Shown here: positions 1 through 5,299 of the stretch, piece by piece
Layout: every line of letters starts with the position of its first letter
Numbering within the stretch: position 1 is the stretch's first letter
DNA from: Actinomycetota bacterium
GTDB taxonomy: Bacteria > Actinomycetota > Thermoleophilia > Gaiellales > Gaiellaceae
Length of the DNA: 9,638 bases
NCBI GenBank assembly: GCA_013812265.1
Contig: JACCTQ010000364.1
Span: 1 to 9,638 of the forward strand
Direction of reading: 5' to 3'
Position numbers and translations under genes: made by a program
Notes under the pieces: model-generated
Told to the model about the DNA's origin: nothing
What the model saw: the letters and a program-made list of their open reading frames with translations, nothing else
Databases searched by the model: none

Positions 1-127
1 CCTGGTGGAGAACCCGCTCGCGCTGCGGCTGCTGGAGCGCGACTTCGTCGAGGGAGACACGGTGCGTGTCGACGTCCGGGACGGGGAGCTCGTTTTCGAG
101 CAGGCCGGGGAGCGTGTAGCGGCGTGA
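1..127 (+). CDS. clpB: ClpB disaggregase, C-terminal end (partial)
   Basis: This is the last 41 codons of a gene that enters from the left edge in frame 2 and stops at TGA 125-127. The translation begins LVENPLALRLLERDF and continues with a GDTVRVDV motif. This is the usual C-terminal end of bacterial ClpB: the small D2 subdomain, then a short beta-rich tail. ClpB is a cytosolic hexameric AAA+ chaperone that, with DnaK/DnaJ/GrpE, pulls proteins out of aggregates through its central pore. The ATPase modules lie outside the window, so the call rests on this tail alone. ClpA/ClpC relatives share the fold but have a different tail and a ClpP-binding loop that cannot be seen here. The stop codon overlaps the GTG of the next reading frame (GTGA, 124-127), so a following toxin-antitoxin gene was once translationally coupled to clpB. 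Confidence 0.8.
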   Translation, partial: LVENPLALRLLERDFVEGDTVRVDVRDGELVFEQAGERVAA

Positions 128-234
128 GCACTACCGCGGCCGAGGGCCGGCTGCAGGAGCTCGTCGAGCGCCTCCAGCCGCTCAAGCCGCGAAAGATCCT
201 TCTCTTCGGTTCTGCTGCGCGACCACCGGCGTGA
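124..234 (+). pseudogene. MNT-type nucleotidyltransferase antitoxin, N-terminal remnant
   Basis: A 36-codon frame opens with GTG 124, overlapping the clpB stop by 4 nt, and ends at TGA 232-234. After an amphipathic N-terminal helix it reads RKILLFGSAAR. This is the start of the minimal nucleotidyltransferase fold, whose GSxxRG signature is normally followed by a DxD metal-binding motif. Here the frame breaks straight after GSAAR, and the sequence passes at once into the beginning of a HEPN domain in another frame. I infer that the rest of the gene, including the catalytic aspartates, was removed by a deletion whose joint lies near 217-223. In intact MNT/HEPN modules the MNT protein is the antitoxin, known in some systems to AMPylate the HEPN toxin. 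This remnant cannot do that. Confidence 0.6.
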
Positions 235-520
235 GGCGGAGCGCTGGCTGCGCCAGGCCCACGTCGATCTCGGGGCGGCGCGACGACTTGCGGACGACTT
301 CAGCGCCCTCGCGTGCTTCCACGCGCAGCAGGCGGCCGGGAAGGCGCTGAAGGCAATCCTCTATGGAGCCGGCGAGCGGGTCGTCTTGGACACTCGCTCG
401 CGCAGCTTGGAGCTCGAGTCGTCGAGCAGGCGCCCGGCTAGGGCTTTGCGCCCGCAGCCAGCGGGTTCCCCTCCCCCGGCGCCGACACGAGGGAGGTCGC
501 ACAGCCGACGCCCGCCCGGC
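221..520 (+). pseudogene. HEPN-domain toxin remnant (frameshifted)
   Basis: From 221 (codons GAC CAC CGG) the plus strand encodes a good HEPN-domain start: EAERWLRQAHVDLGAARRL, then ALACFHAQQAAGKALKAILY and GERVV. These are the alpha-helical signatures of the HEPN proteins paired with MNT nucleotidyltransferases. Around 388-390 the expected Gly-His-Ser step is lost, and the continuation HSLAQLGARVVEQAPG is found only in the next frame (CAC at 391). A single-base loss explains this. That frame then meets TAG at 439-441. A weak echo of the normal HEPN tail (SGFPSPGA, about 458-480) lies in yet another register. There is no start codon in frame. Intact HEPN toxins are RNases using an R-x4-6-H motif. 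This copy has a fused upstream deletion, a frameshift and a stop, so it is almost certainly dead. It ends next to the convergent vapC gene. Confidence 0.65.
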
Positions 521-943
521 TCACGTCGAATCTGCCGGCACCACGGTGAACGCAGGCGCTCTACCGATTGGACGCATGGCGCGGAAATGTCGCTCGTCGA
601 ATGTCGCGATCGCGTGTGTCTCGACTCGCGCGGCAAGCGCGACGAGCGAGCCATCGGTCAGGCTGACGCCAAGGTCGGCGTATCGATCGGCGACCTCGAC
701 GCTCTCCACCGCCGCCGTGCGCCACCATTCGACCGCATAGGCGCCGGTAGCTACATCTCGGCGAAATGCAGCCTGCGCCGACCGGCCGGCGCGCGTAGCC
801 GCGAGATGATCGGTCTCCGCGAGGACGAGCGGAGTGGTCACGAGCTCTTCGCTCATGGCCTCGTACCACCCAACGGCATCACGGTGGCGGTGGTCTCGTC
901 CATCGAGGAGGGCGTACAGAAACGACGTGTCAATGACGATCAA
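521..943 (-). CDS. vapC: VapC-type PIN-domain ribonuclease toxin (module 1)
   Basis: This 140-residue protein has the usual VapC length and carries the four acidic PIN residues: D5 in VIDTSFLYALLD, E43 in LAETD, D97 in LTDGS and D116 in TFDERHF. PIN toxins coordinate Mg2+/Mn2+ through these residues and cut RNA, in known cases tRNA or rRNA loops, when freed from their antitoxin. The start is TTG 943-941, overlapping the TGA stop of the upstream antitoxin gene (TTGA, 940-943), which is classic translational coupling. No ATG or GTG sits nearby in frame. All catalytic residues are present, so the toxin looks active. It faces the HEPN remnant tail to tail. The target RNA cannot be read from the sequence. 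Confidence 0.9.
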   Translation of the reverse strand: MIVIDTSFLYALLDGRDHRHRDAVGWYEAMSEELVTTPLVLAETDHLAATRAGRSAQAAFRRDVATGAYAVEWWRTAAVESVEVADRYADLGVSLTDGSLVALAARVETHAIATFDERHFRAMRPIGRAPAFTVVPADST

Positions 944-1167
944 CGTTGACCGAAAAGCGTTTCGGCCAGGTGCTCGTCCACGGCGCTCGCCACGTCTCCG
1001 GGACCCTCGCCGACGCCTATCGCCGCGATGCGCGGGCGTTGCGGCTCGGCCACCGCTTGCAAGAGCGTGCGCCGGATGAGCTCCGCCTTCGTCATCCCGG
1101 CAGCCGACGCGGCGCGCGATAGAGCACGATCGAGCTCCGGCTGGAGGTACAGACTGGTCTTCTTCAC
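940..1167 (-). CDS. vapB: CopG/ribbon-helix-helix VapB antitoxin (module 1)
   Basis: This 75-residue protein opens with KKTSLYLQPELDRALSRAA followed by GMTKAELIRRTL. That is a beta strand plus two helices with the spacing of an Arc/MetJ/CopG ribbon-helix-helix domain, which dimerises and places the strand in the major groove of operator DNA. The C-terminal half (about residues 41-75) is the flexible part expected to wrap around and block the PIN toxin encoded next. The start is GTG 1167-1165. The gene lies on a perfect palindrome that overlaps this start codon, fitting autorepression by the VapB or VapBC complex. There is no usable Shine-Dalgarno spacing before the GTG (an AGG touches it directly), so a leaderless or near-leaderless message is likely. 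Confidence 0.85.
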   Translation of the reverse strand: MKKTSLYLQPELDRALSRAASAAGMTKAELIRRTLLQAVAEPQRPRIAAIGVGEGPGDVASAVDEHLAETLFGQR

Positions 1168-1179
1168 CCTACGTAGGGT
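1166..1179. promoter_or_regulatory. Perfect 14-bp palindrome, probable VapB operator
   Basis: ACCCTACGTAGGGT reads the same on both strands with no mismatch. It begins inside the GTG start codon of vapB (1165-1167) and covers most of the candidate -10 box. Ribbon-helix-helix antitoxins bind such short palindromes, and binding here would block RNA polymerase and the start codon region together. The palindrome is seen directly; the operator role is inferred. Confidence 0.65.
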
Positions 1180-1180
1180 A
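1175..1180 (-). promoter_or_regulatory. Candidate -10 box of vapBC (TACCCT)
   Basis: On the minus strand TACCCT fits the actinobacterial TANNNT -10 pattern and lies 7 nt before the vapB GTG, so transcription would begin at or next to the start codon. A second AT-rich option, TATAAG, lies just upstream at 1187-1182 and would leave a leader of about 8 nt. No clear -35 box is seen for either. Confidence 0.45.
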
Positions 1181-1428
1181 CCTTATATGACGGCCGCACG
1201 TACTCGTACCTGGACCGCAAGGCGCCGCGGGGCAAGGCGCTGCGCTACTGGATCCACCGCGTCCACGGGGTGAGGCCGAGCGCCTGGCCCCGTGCGGTTG
1301 TGTGGGGACTCGTCGACTGGTTCGTGAGCGGCGCGCCTGATCGCCGGTGGAGCAACGATCAGCTGGGCGCGCTCCGTCGCGTCCCCGGCTCGGCCTTCGA
1401 GGTCGTCGACACCCGCTCTCTGCGTTGA
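1177..1428 (+). pseudogene. C-terminal coding fragment of an unknown protein, start lost
   Basis: Frame 3 is open from just after TAG 1174-1176 to TGA 1426-1428. It encodes about 80 residues (from YDGRTYSYLDRKAPRGKAL through AWPRAVVWGLVDW to EVVDTRSLR) with the third-position GC bias of a real gene. No ATG, GTG or TTG occurs in this frame before an internal GTG at 1270, and the reading begins inside the vapB promoter. The best reading is the 3' end of a gene whose 5' part was lost, perhaps when the VapBC module arrived. I do not recognise the family. It is rich in Arg and Trp, has no signal peptide or membrane segment, and ends 28 bp before the convergent vapC of module 2. A short gene starting at GTG 1270 is the alternative. 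Confidence 0.4.
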
Positions 1429-1433
1429 GCGCC

Positions 1434-1447
1434 CGATGGATTCATCG
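1434..1447. terminator. Short hairpin between two convergent stop codons
   Basis: CGATG-GATT-CATCG forms a 5-bp stem with a 4-nt loop, with two further C-G pairs possible across a bulge. It is the only structure in the 28-bp gap between the plus-strand fragment and the minus-strand vapC. There is no U-tract, so termination is only a guess. Confidence 0.25.
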
Positions 1448-1456
1448 CTGGGTGCC

Positions 1457-1879
1457 CTACGTCGCTTGGCCGATCCCGGGATGGATCACAACGAGTCCGA
1501 GGGCTTGCGCGGCGTCTCGTAGACGGCGATTGTACGCGAGCATCTCGTCGGGCTCCACGTTTCGGGCCGACGCGAGGTGAATCGCATCGAGTGTGCGCAC
1601 GGCTGGTGAAGTCAAGGTTGCCGCCGTCCGGAGGATGCGATCTGTCAGATCCACGATCAGGCAAGAGTCGAGGAGGCGCCATGTCTCACGCCGCACGTCG
1701 TCTCCTGCGTTGGCGATCGCGGTCGCACGGGACACTTCCACGAGGGCGATGCCACTCGTGATGAGGGCCGGCTGCTCGTCCTCGAGCCACTCGGCGAGCG
1801 CCTCGCTTTCGGCCTCCTCGATGACGAGCTTGACCAGCGCGGAGGAGTCCGCGTAGACGAGCGGAGGTTCAGATCCCAG
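1457..1879 (-). CDS. vapC: VapC-type PIN-domain toxin (module 2), atypical start
   Basis: The frame encodes a full PIN domain: LVYADSSALVKLVIEE at the N-terminus with the first catalytic Asp, then LVEVSR with the catalytic Glu (E48 counting from CTG 1879), and TLDAIHLASA with the third acid (D98). The fourth acidic position, usually TYDxRL, reads AYNRRL here (N117). No ATG, GTG or TTG lies in frame between TAG (just upstream) and the PIN start; the first candidates are CTG 1879-1877 or CTC/GTC codons near 1861. The first standard start, GTG 1741, would remove the catalytic Asp and is unlikely for a working toxin. It lies directly behind a Phd-type antitoxin gene, whose stop (1869-1871) it overlaps. 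It is either expressed from a rare start and weakened, or at an early stage of decay. Confidence 0.7.
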   Translation of the reverse strand: MGSEPPLVYADSSALVKLVIEEAESEALAEWLEDEQPALITSGIALVEVSRATAIANAGDDVRRETWRLLDSCLIVDLTDRILRTAATLTSPAVRTLDAIHLASARNVEPDEMLAYNRRLRDAAQALGLVVIHPGIGQAT

Positions 1880-2135
1880 CGCGATCGTCCTCTAGCGCCT
1901 CGCTCGCTCCGATCTCGCTGGTGGCGGGAAAGCGCCGAACCGGGACTGTGAGCGGTGTGCCGGCCCGAACGTCGCCGGCGGAGATGAGACGTTCGATCCG
2001 CCCGCGGCGGATCGGGGCCAGCACGGCAACCGGAATCTTCTCGTGCGTGATCTCGAAGGTCTCGCCCTGGCGAACGCGCCGGATCGTCGAGGTCAGGTGA
2101 TCACGGAGGTCCCTGATGCCGATGCGCGAAGCCAT
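1869..2135 (-). CDS. Phd/YefM-family antitoxin (module 2)
   Basis: From ATG 2135 the protein is 88 residues and opens MASRIGIRDLRDHLTSTIRRV, then RQGETFEITHEKIPVAVLAPI. This is the Phd/YefM N-terminal fold (beta-alpha-alpha-beta) that dimerises and binds operator DNA. The longer frame upstream to 2240 has no such homology and runs through the promoter, so ATG 2135 is preferred. The C-terminal tail from about residue 50, rich in acidic residues near the end (SEALEDDRAG), would bind the PIN toxin. Phd-fold antitoxins paired with VapC toxins are common in actinobacteria. The start has no Shine-Dalgarno sequence; a TAGCGT -10 box 8 nt upstream suggests a leaderless message. Confidence 0.85.
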   Translation of the reverse strand: MASRIGIRDLRDHLTSTIRRVRQGETFEITHEKIPVAVLAPIRRGRIERLISAGDVRAGTPLTVPVRRFPATSEIGASEALEDDRAGI

Positions 2136-2138
2136 GTG

Positions 2139-2156
2139 ACCACACGCTACCACACG
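2139..2156. repeat. 8-bp direct repeat ACCACACG with 10-bp period
   Basis: ACCACACG occurs at 2139-2146 and 2149-2156, one helical turn apart, immediately upstream of the Phd antitoxin and across its -10 box. It could be the binding site of the Phd-type antitoxin on one DNA face. This is inferred from position only. Confidence 0.4.
2144..2149 (-). promoter_or_regulatory. Candidate -10 box of phd-vapC (TAGCGT)
   Basis: On the minus strand TAGCGT lies 8 nt before ATG 2135 and matches TANNNT. The divergent membrane-protein gene uses an identical hexamer on the other strand at 2179-2184. No Shine-Dalgarno sequence precedes the ATG. Confidence 0.45.
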
Positions 2157-2178
2157 GGCGGACGGAAGACCCGGCCGA

Positions 2179-2184
2179 TAGCGT
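2179..2184 (+). promoter_or_regulatory. Candidate -10 box of the 2192 membrane-protein gene (TAGCGT)
   Basis: TAGCGT ends 7 nt before ATG 2192, the spacing expected if transcription starts at the A of the start codon. The 7-nt gap CCTCGGG contains no useful ribosome binding site. No -35 box is evident. Confidence 0.45.
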
Positions 2185-2191
2185 CCTCGGG

Positions 2192-2878
2192 ATGCGCAGA
2201 ACGGGTCGACCAGAGTCGCGCTCGAAGGAGTTACCGCCACCGCTCCCGCCGGAGACGCGCACCGTAGGGCAACTCGTGGCGGAGGCGCTGCGGTTCTACG
2301 GCCAGCGTTTCTGGCCCTCCCTGGCGCTCGGCCTGGGCCTCGCCGTTCTCAACCAGCTGACCGTCTCGAGCTCTCGGCTCGCTCAACTCCTCCTGAGCGC
2401 GACGGTCGGCGCGATTCTCCTCAGCGCGTCATTCGCGGCTGCGTCCGCTCTCGTCGGCAAAGTTCCGATGACTCGTCGCTCCTTCGGCACGGCGGTCGTC
2501 GTGGGCACGATCGCCTTCGCACCGGCCCCGCTGCTGGTGAGCGTCTTCGTTCTGCCGGCGGTCGCGTGGCTTGCGCTCGTCGGGCTCGCGGTCCCCGTGG
2601 CCATGATCGAGCGGACCGGGGTCCGGACGTCCTTCGCTCGCGCCGTGGCGCTTGCCCGAGCGGACTACATCCACGCGGCGGGTTCGCTCTCCACTCTCGC
2701 CATCACGTACTTCCTCACCAAGGTCGTCATGCTTTTCCTGCTCCGCGGTCAGGCGGATCTCACGCTCCGCGCTGCTGCCTTCCTCGCCGACCTGGTGATC
2801 TCGCCGCTGTTGTTCCTCGGTGCCGCGATCCTTTACTCCGACCAGCACGCAAGATGGGCCCGAAAGAACTGCGCCTAG
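2192..2878 (+). CDS. Polytopic membrane protein, unknown function
   Basis: The 228-residue protein has a proline-rich, charged cytosolic N-terminus (residues 1-25, with PPPLPPE) followed by about six hydrophobic segments near residues 40-58, 62-88, 97-138 (two), 158-185 and 192-217. Between segments 4 and 5 lies a polar stretch, RTGVRTSFARAVALARADY, typical of the DUF/GlpQ-type glycerophosphodiester-phosphodiesterase membrane domain and related YciC/DUF975-like proteins, in which an RAxxLxR-like stretch sits on the cytosolic side. That resemblance is from pattern only. No catalytic residues or transport motif can be seen. It starts at ATG 2192 with a likely leaderless promoter, diverges from the Phd antitoxin, and is followed 41 bp later by the GYD gene. 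Confidence 0.75.
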   Translation: MRRTGRPESRSKELPPPLPPETRTVGQLVAEALRFYGQRFWPSLALGLGLAVLNQLTVSSSRLAQLLLSATVGAILLSASFAAASALVGKVPMTRRSFGTAVVVGTIAFAPAPLLVSVFVLPAVAWLALVGLAVPVAMIERTGVRTSFARAVALARADYIHAAGSLSTLAITYFLTKVVMLFLLRGQADLTLRAAAFLADLVISPLLFLGAAILYSDQHARWARKNCA

Positions 2879-2887
2879 CGATCACGT

Positions 2888-2893
2888 TAAGCT
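2888..2893 (+). promoter_or_regulatory. Candidate -10 box of the GYD gene (TAAGCT)
   Basis: TAAGCT fits TANNNT and would give a leader of about 20 nt. Unlike most starts here, this leader contains a Shine-Dalgarno-like AGGGAG (2910-2915), 4 nt before ATG 2920. No clear -35 box. Confidence 0.3.
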
Positions 2894-2919
2894 CGCGGCA
2901 CCGAAAGAAAGGGAGCCGC

Positions 2920-3210
2920 ATGCCGACGTACATCATGCTGACGACGCTGACTGTCCAGGGTGTCCAGACGCTGAAGTCGAACCCGGACCGGCTACGCGAG
3001 GTAAACCGTGACGTAGAGGAGCTCGGCGCGAGGGTCGTTCACCAGTGGGCAACGCTAGGGCCCTTCGACTTCGTGAACGTGATCGAGGCGCCGGATGCGG
3101 CCACGATCGCCAAGGTCTCGGTTGCGCTCGGTGCCCGCGGAAGCGCCAAGCTGCAGACCCTGACCGCCCTCGAGATCGACGAGCTGCTCGGCGCGATCGA
3201 GCAGTCATAG
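2920..3210 (+). CDS. GYD-domain protein
   Basis: The 96-residue protein begins MPTYIMLTTLTVQGVQTLK and continues with NPDRLREVNRDVEELGARVV, then GPFDFVNVIEAPDAATIAKVSVALGARG. This is the whole GYD domain, a small ferredoxin-like alpha/beta fold whose namesake motif is here GPFDFV in place of the usual GxYDxV. Members are around 95-105 residues and are widespread in actinobacteria, proteobacteria and archaea. No biochemical function is established; dimeric alpha/beta-barrel relatives bind small ligands or haem. The start has an AGGGAG ribosome binding site. The stop TAG is followed 2 bp later by the GTG of the next gene, so the two are probably co-translated. Confidence 0.85.
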   Translation: MPTYIMLTTLTVQGVQTLKSNPDRLREVNRDVEELGARVVHQWATLGPFDFVNVIEAPDAATIAKVSVALGARGSAKLQTLTALEIDELLGAIEQS

Positions 3211-3212
3211 AG

Positions 3213-3428
3213 GTGTTTCTGGCCGCCGGGCTTGCCGATTTGAGCCCGGGGGCGTTCCTCTTCGCGGTCGCGGTGGCGGCCGCGTTGTCGATGGGCGTCT
3301 TCTCGCACGCTTCCAAACGGGGCAACCGGCGCGCGACCGCCTGGGGCATCGCCGTCTTCCTGTTCGCCGGTATCGCGCTTCCGCTCTACTTCCTGCGCTA
3401 CTGGCTCGCGCAGCGGCGCCGGGTCTAA
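3213..3428 (+). CDS. Small two-helix membrane protein
   Basis: From GTG 3213 the frame encodes 71 residues with two hydrophobic segments, about residues 12-30 (GAFLFAVAVAAALSMGVFS) and 42-60 (TAWGIAVFLFAGIALPLYFL). A basic loop (SKRGNRRA) joins them and the tail RRRV is basic. By the positive-inside rule the loop and the C-terminus cannot both be cytosolic if the helices form a simple hairpin, so topology is uncertain. I do not recognise a family. It starts 2 bp after the GYD stop, which favours coupled expression, and ends 3 bp before the convergent P1-peptidase stop at 3432. No terminator hairpin fits in that gap. Confidence 0.65.
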   Translation: MFLAAGLADLSPGAFLFAVAVAAALSMGVFSHASKRGNRRATAWGIAVFLFAGIALPLYFLRYWLAQRRRV

Positions 3429-3431
3429 GAA

Positions 3432-4391
3432 CTAAGCCTCGAAGCTCGTCAGCACAGCGTCCCATGCCAGCTCCGACGCGACCACCCCCAGTGTGACCGG
3501 ATCGAGCAGGGGATTCTCGACTTCGGCGGTGGTGACCGCATAGAGGACGTCACCGTCCACCAGCGCGTGGAACGGATGAATCGCCCGCGCCATGGAGGCA
3601 TGCACCTGACGCCCGAGCTGTCGAAGCGAGCGCGCGTCGAGTCGCTCGTTGGTGACGACGACGGTCAGGGTCGTGTTGCCCGGGAGCGTCCGTCCCGGCA
3701 CGCCGGTCCCCAGGCGTTGCTCGAGCCCGTCCACGAGCGGGCTCCGCAGCCCCGTGGCCGAGTCCAGGTGGCCCCGCACGACCTCTCCCTCGCGGTCGAC
3801 GATGGCTCCCACCGCGTTGACAACCGTGAAGACGCCGATCCCGGTGGAACCGATCTGACGGAAGGCGCCCCCCTGGCCGGCCGGCTCGCCCTGGCTGTAT
3901 TCGAAGGTCTTGCCGACCGTGGCCGATCGACCGGCGCCGCGGGTGCCAAGTGGGAACAGTCCCGCCCGCGCAGCGCGAAGGGCTGCCCGCCCGAGCTGCT
4001 TGTCCGGGTAGACGGCGTTCTGGCGCGGGCCGTAGTCGAAGATGATGGCCCCGGAGACGAGCGGGATGTCGGTCCATCCGGTGGCATATCCCCGGCGCGC
4101 CATCAGCTCGGCCGCCACGCCGGCGGACGCTTCGAGCCCGAGGAGCGAACCGCCCGCGAGGCAGATCGCGTGCACCCATTCGTAGCCTCCGAGAGTGCCG
4201 GGCGAGCCACCCCGGACGTCCGTCGCGCACGCCGCGCCCCCCGGCGGGAAATAGAACACCGTGCAGCCGGTGGGACCTTCGTCGTACTCGGCCACACCGA
4301 TCTCCAGCCCGGCGAGGTCGAACTCGAGCTCTGGCCCGTGGAACTCGGTTCTCGGGACAAGGTCGAGCGTGTCGTTCGCCGGTCTCGTCAC
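3432..4391 (-). CDS. P1-family (S58, DmpA/NylC-like) peptidase or amidohydrolase
   Basis: The 319-residue protein has the P1/DmpA hallmarks: an N-terminal GCTVFYFPPGGAAC and VRGGSPGT region, the GGYEWVHAICLAGGSLLGLEA block, YGWTDIP-like and FDYG motifs, and PGNTTLTVVVTN with Asn239-Thr240. In DmpA and in the nylon oligomer hydrolase NylC, the precursor cuts itself before the equivalent Ser/Thr, which becomes the N-terminal nucleophile of the small subunit. Here the nucleophile would be Thr240 and the subunits about 239 and 80 residues; the Asn-Thr pair resembles NylC more than the Gly-Ser pair of DmpA. Known substrates are N-terminal-residue amides, beta-peptides or nylon oligomers; the natural substrate cannot be named. 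There is no signal peptide. It starts at GTG 4391, overlapping the psuG stop as GTGA, with GAGG about 10 nt upstream. Confidence 0.88.
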   Translation of the reverse strand: MTRPANDTLDLVPRTEFHGPELEFDLAGLEIGVAEYDEGPTGCTVFYFPPGGAACATDVRGGSPGTLGGYEWVHAICLAGGSLLGLEASAGVAAELMARRGYATGWTDIPLVSGAIIFDYGPRQNAVYPDKQLGRAALRAARAGLFPLGTRGAGRSATVGKTFEYSQGEPAGQGGAFRQIGSTGIGVFTVVNAVGAIVDREGEVVRGHLDSATGLRSPLVDGLEQRLGTGVPGRTLPGNTTLTVVVTNERLDARSLRQLGRQVHASMARAIHPFHALVDGDVLYAVTTAEVENPLLDPVTLGVVASELAWDAVLTSFEA

Positions 4392-5299
4392 TGCTCAACC
4401 TCAGCGTGCGAATAAGCAACTGCGACCTTCGCTGCAAGCTCCGCGTTCGCGGCCACGAGCTCCGCGTTCAGTACCCGGGTACGACCGTCGCTGGCCTCGT
4501 GCAAGTACGCCAGGACGAAGGGCGTCACGGCCTGGCCGGTGATCCCCTGCCGCGAGGCCCGGGCGAGCGCTTCCTCGACGAGGGGCTCCACGTCGAGGCT
4601 TTCGTCCGGCGGCCGTCCGACGAGCACGCCGGAGTCTCGGCCGAGCGCCCAGTGCATGCGCGCGACGTTCGCCGCCTCCTCGACCGACTCCACCCGGGCC
4701 GAGACCGGCGGTCCGCCCTGCGCTGTATAGAAGAGCGGCAACTCGTCGGTTCGCCACCCGAGCACCGGAACGCCGAGCGCCTCCAGCGCCTCGGCCGTCG
4801 CCGACACGTCGAGCAGCGACTTGACCCCAGACGCCACCACCAGCGCGTCCGTACGCGCGAGCTGGGCGAGATCCGCCGAGACGTCCAGTGTCTCCGTCCA
4901 GCCGCGATGCACGCCGCCGAGGCCGCCGGTGCCCATGAACCGGACGCGGGCGAGCCGGCAGACCGCCAGCGTTCCACCGACCGTCGTCGCGCCGAGCGCC
5001 GCCTGGACAGCACATGCTGCGAGGTCGCGCGGCCCAACCTTGCGAGCCTTCGAGCCTGTCTCGGCAAAGCGGATGAGCAGCGCTTCGTCCATGCCGACGT
5101 GGACGGCACCGTCGGCGACGCCGATCGTCGCGGGAACGGCACCTGCCGCTCGCACCCGCCGCTCGCATTCGAGTGCGACGTCCGCGCCTTCGCCGCGCGG
5201 AAAGCCGTGGCTGACGAGCGTCGTCTCCAGCGCCACGACGCCGCCGCCGGCGCGCAGAGTCTCGTCGACCTCCGGGTCGATTCGCAGGAGGTGGCTCAA
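4388..5299 (-). CDS. psuG: Pseudouridine-5'-phosphate glycosidase PsuG
   Basis: PsuG reversibly cleaves the C-C bond of pseudouridine 5'-phosphate to uracil and ribose 5-phosphate, through a ring-opened sugar bound to a lysine as a Schiff base. From TTG 5299 the protein is 303 residues (E. coli about 312) and shows VVALETTLVSHGFP with catalytic Glu25, IGVADGAVHVGM, the TGGLGGVHRG loop, TLDVSADL (metal-ligand Asp139) and ASGVKSLLDV with Lys160, the Schiff-base lysine. The usual VANP motif near residue 226 is altered to LVGRPP. TTG is preferred because MSHLLRIDPEV matches normal PsuG N-termini and because it overlaps the psuK stop as TTGA; GTG 5326 would add nine residues, overlap psuK by 31 nt and has no ribosome binding site. 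It is the middle gene of a coupled operon. Confidence 0.93.
   Translation of the reverse strand: MSHLLRIDPEVDETLRAGGGVVALETTLVSHGFPRGEGADVALECERRVRAAGAVPATIGVADGAVHVGMDEALLIRFAETGSKARKVGPRDLAACAVQAALGATTVGGTLAVCRLARVRFMGTGGLGGVHRGWTETLDVSADLAQLARTDALVVASGVKSLLDVSATAEALEALGVPVLGWRTDELPLFYTAQGGPPVSARVESVEEAANVARMHWALGRDSGVLVGRPPDESLDVEPLVEEALARASRQGITGQAVTPFVLAYLHEASDGRTRVLNAELVAANAELAAKVAVAYSHAEVEQ

Noticed and set aside
386..949. 187-codon plus-strand open frame over vapC module 1
   Set aside because: It overlaps the well-supported minus-strand PIN toxin and starts inside the HEPN remnant; Arg/Ser-rich shadow translation.
1187..1273. ATG 1187 as the start of a plus-strand gene
   Set aside because: Its frame gives a short Arg-rich product that ends near 1270; the gene-like composition lies in a different frame (YDGRTYSY...).
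2136..2240. Longer start of the Phd antitoxin at 2240
   Set aside because: The extra 35 residues lack family resemblance and run through the promoter and direct repeat; ATG 2135 starts at the conserved N-terminus.
3045..3428. Extending the small two-helix protein upstream to 3045
   Set aside because: The extension lies wholly inside the GYD gene in another frame and is Arg-rich; GTG 3213, 2 bp after the GYD stop, is the sensible start.
3567..4415. Plus-strand open frame of 282 codons opposite the P1 peptidase
   Set aside because: The sense strand encodes a complete family with catalytic Asn-Thr; the antisense frame has no recognisable domain.
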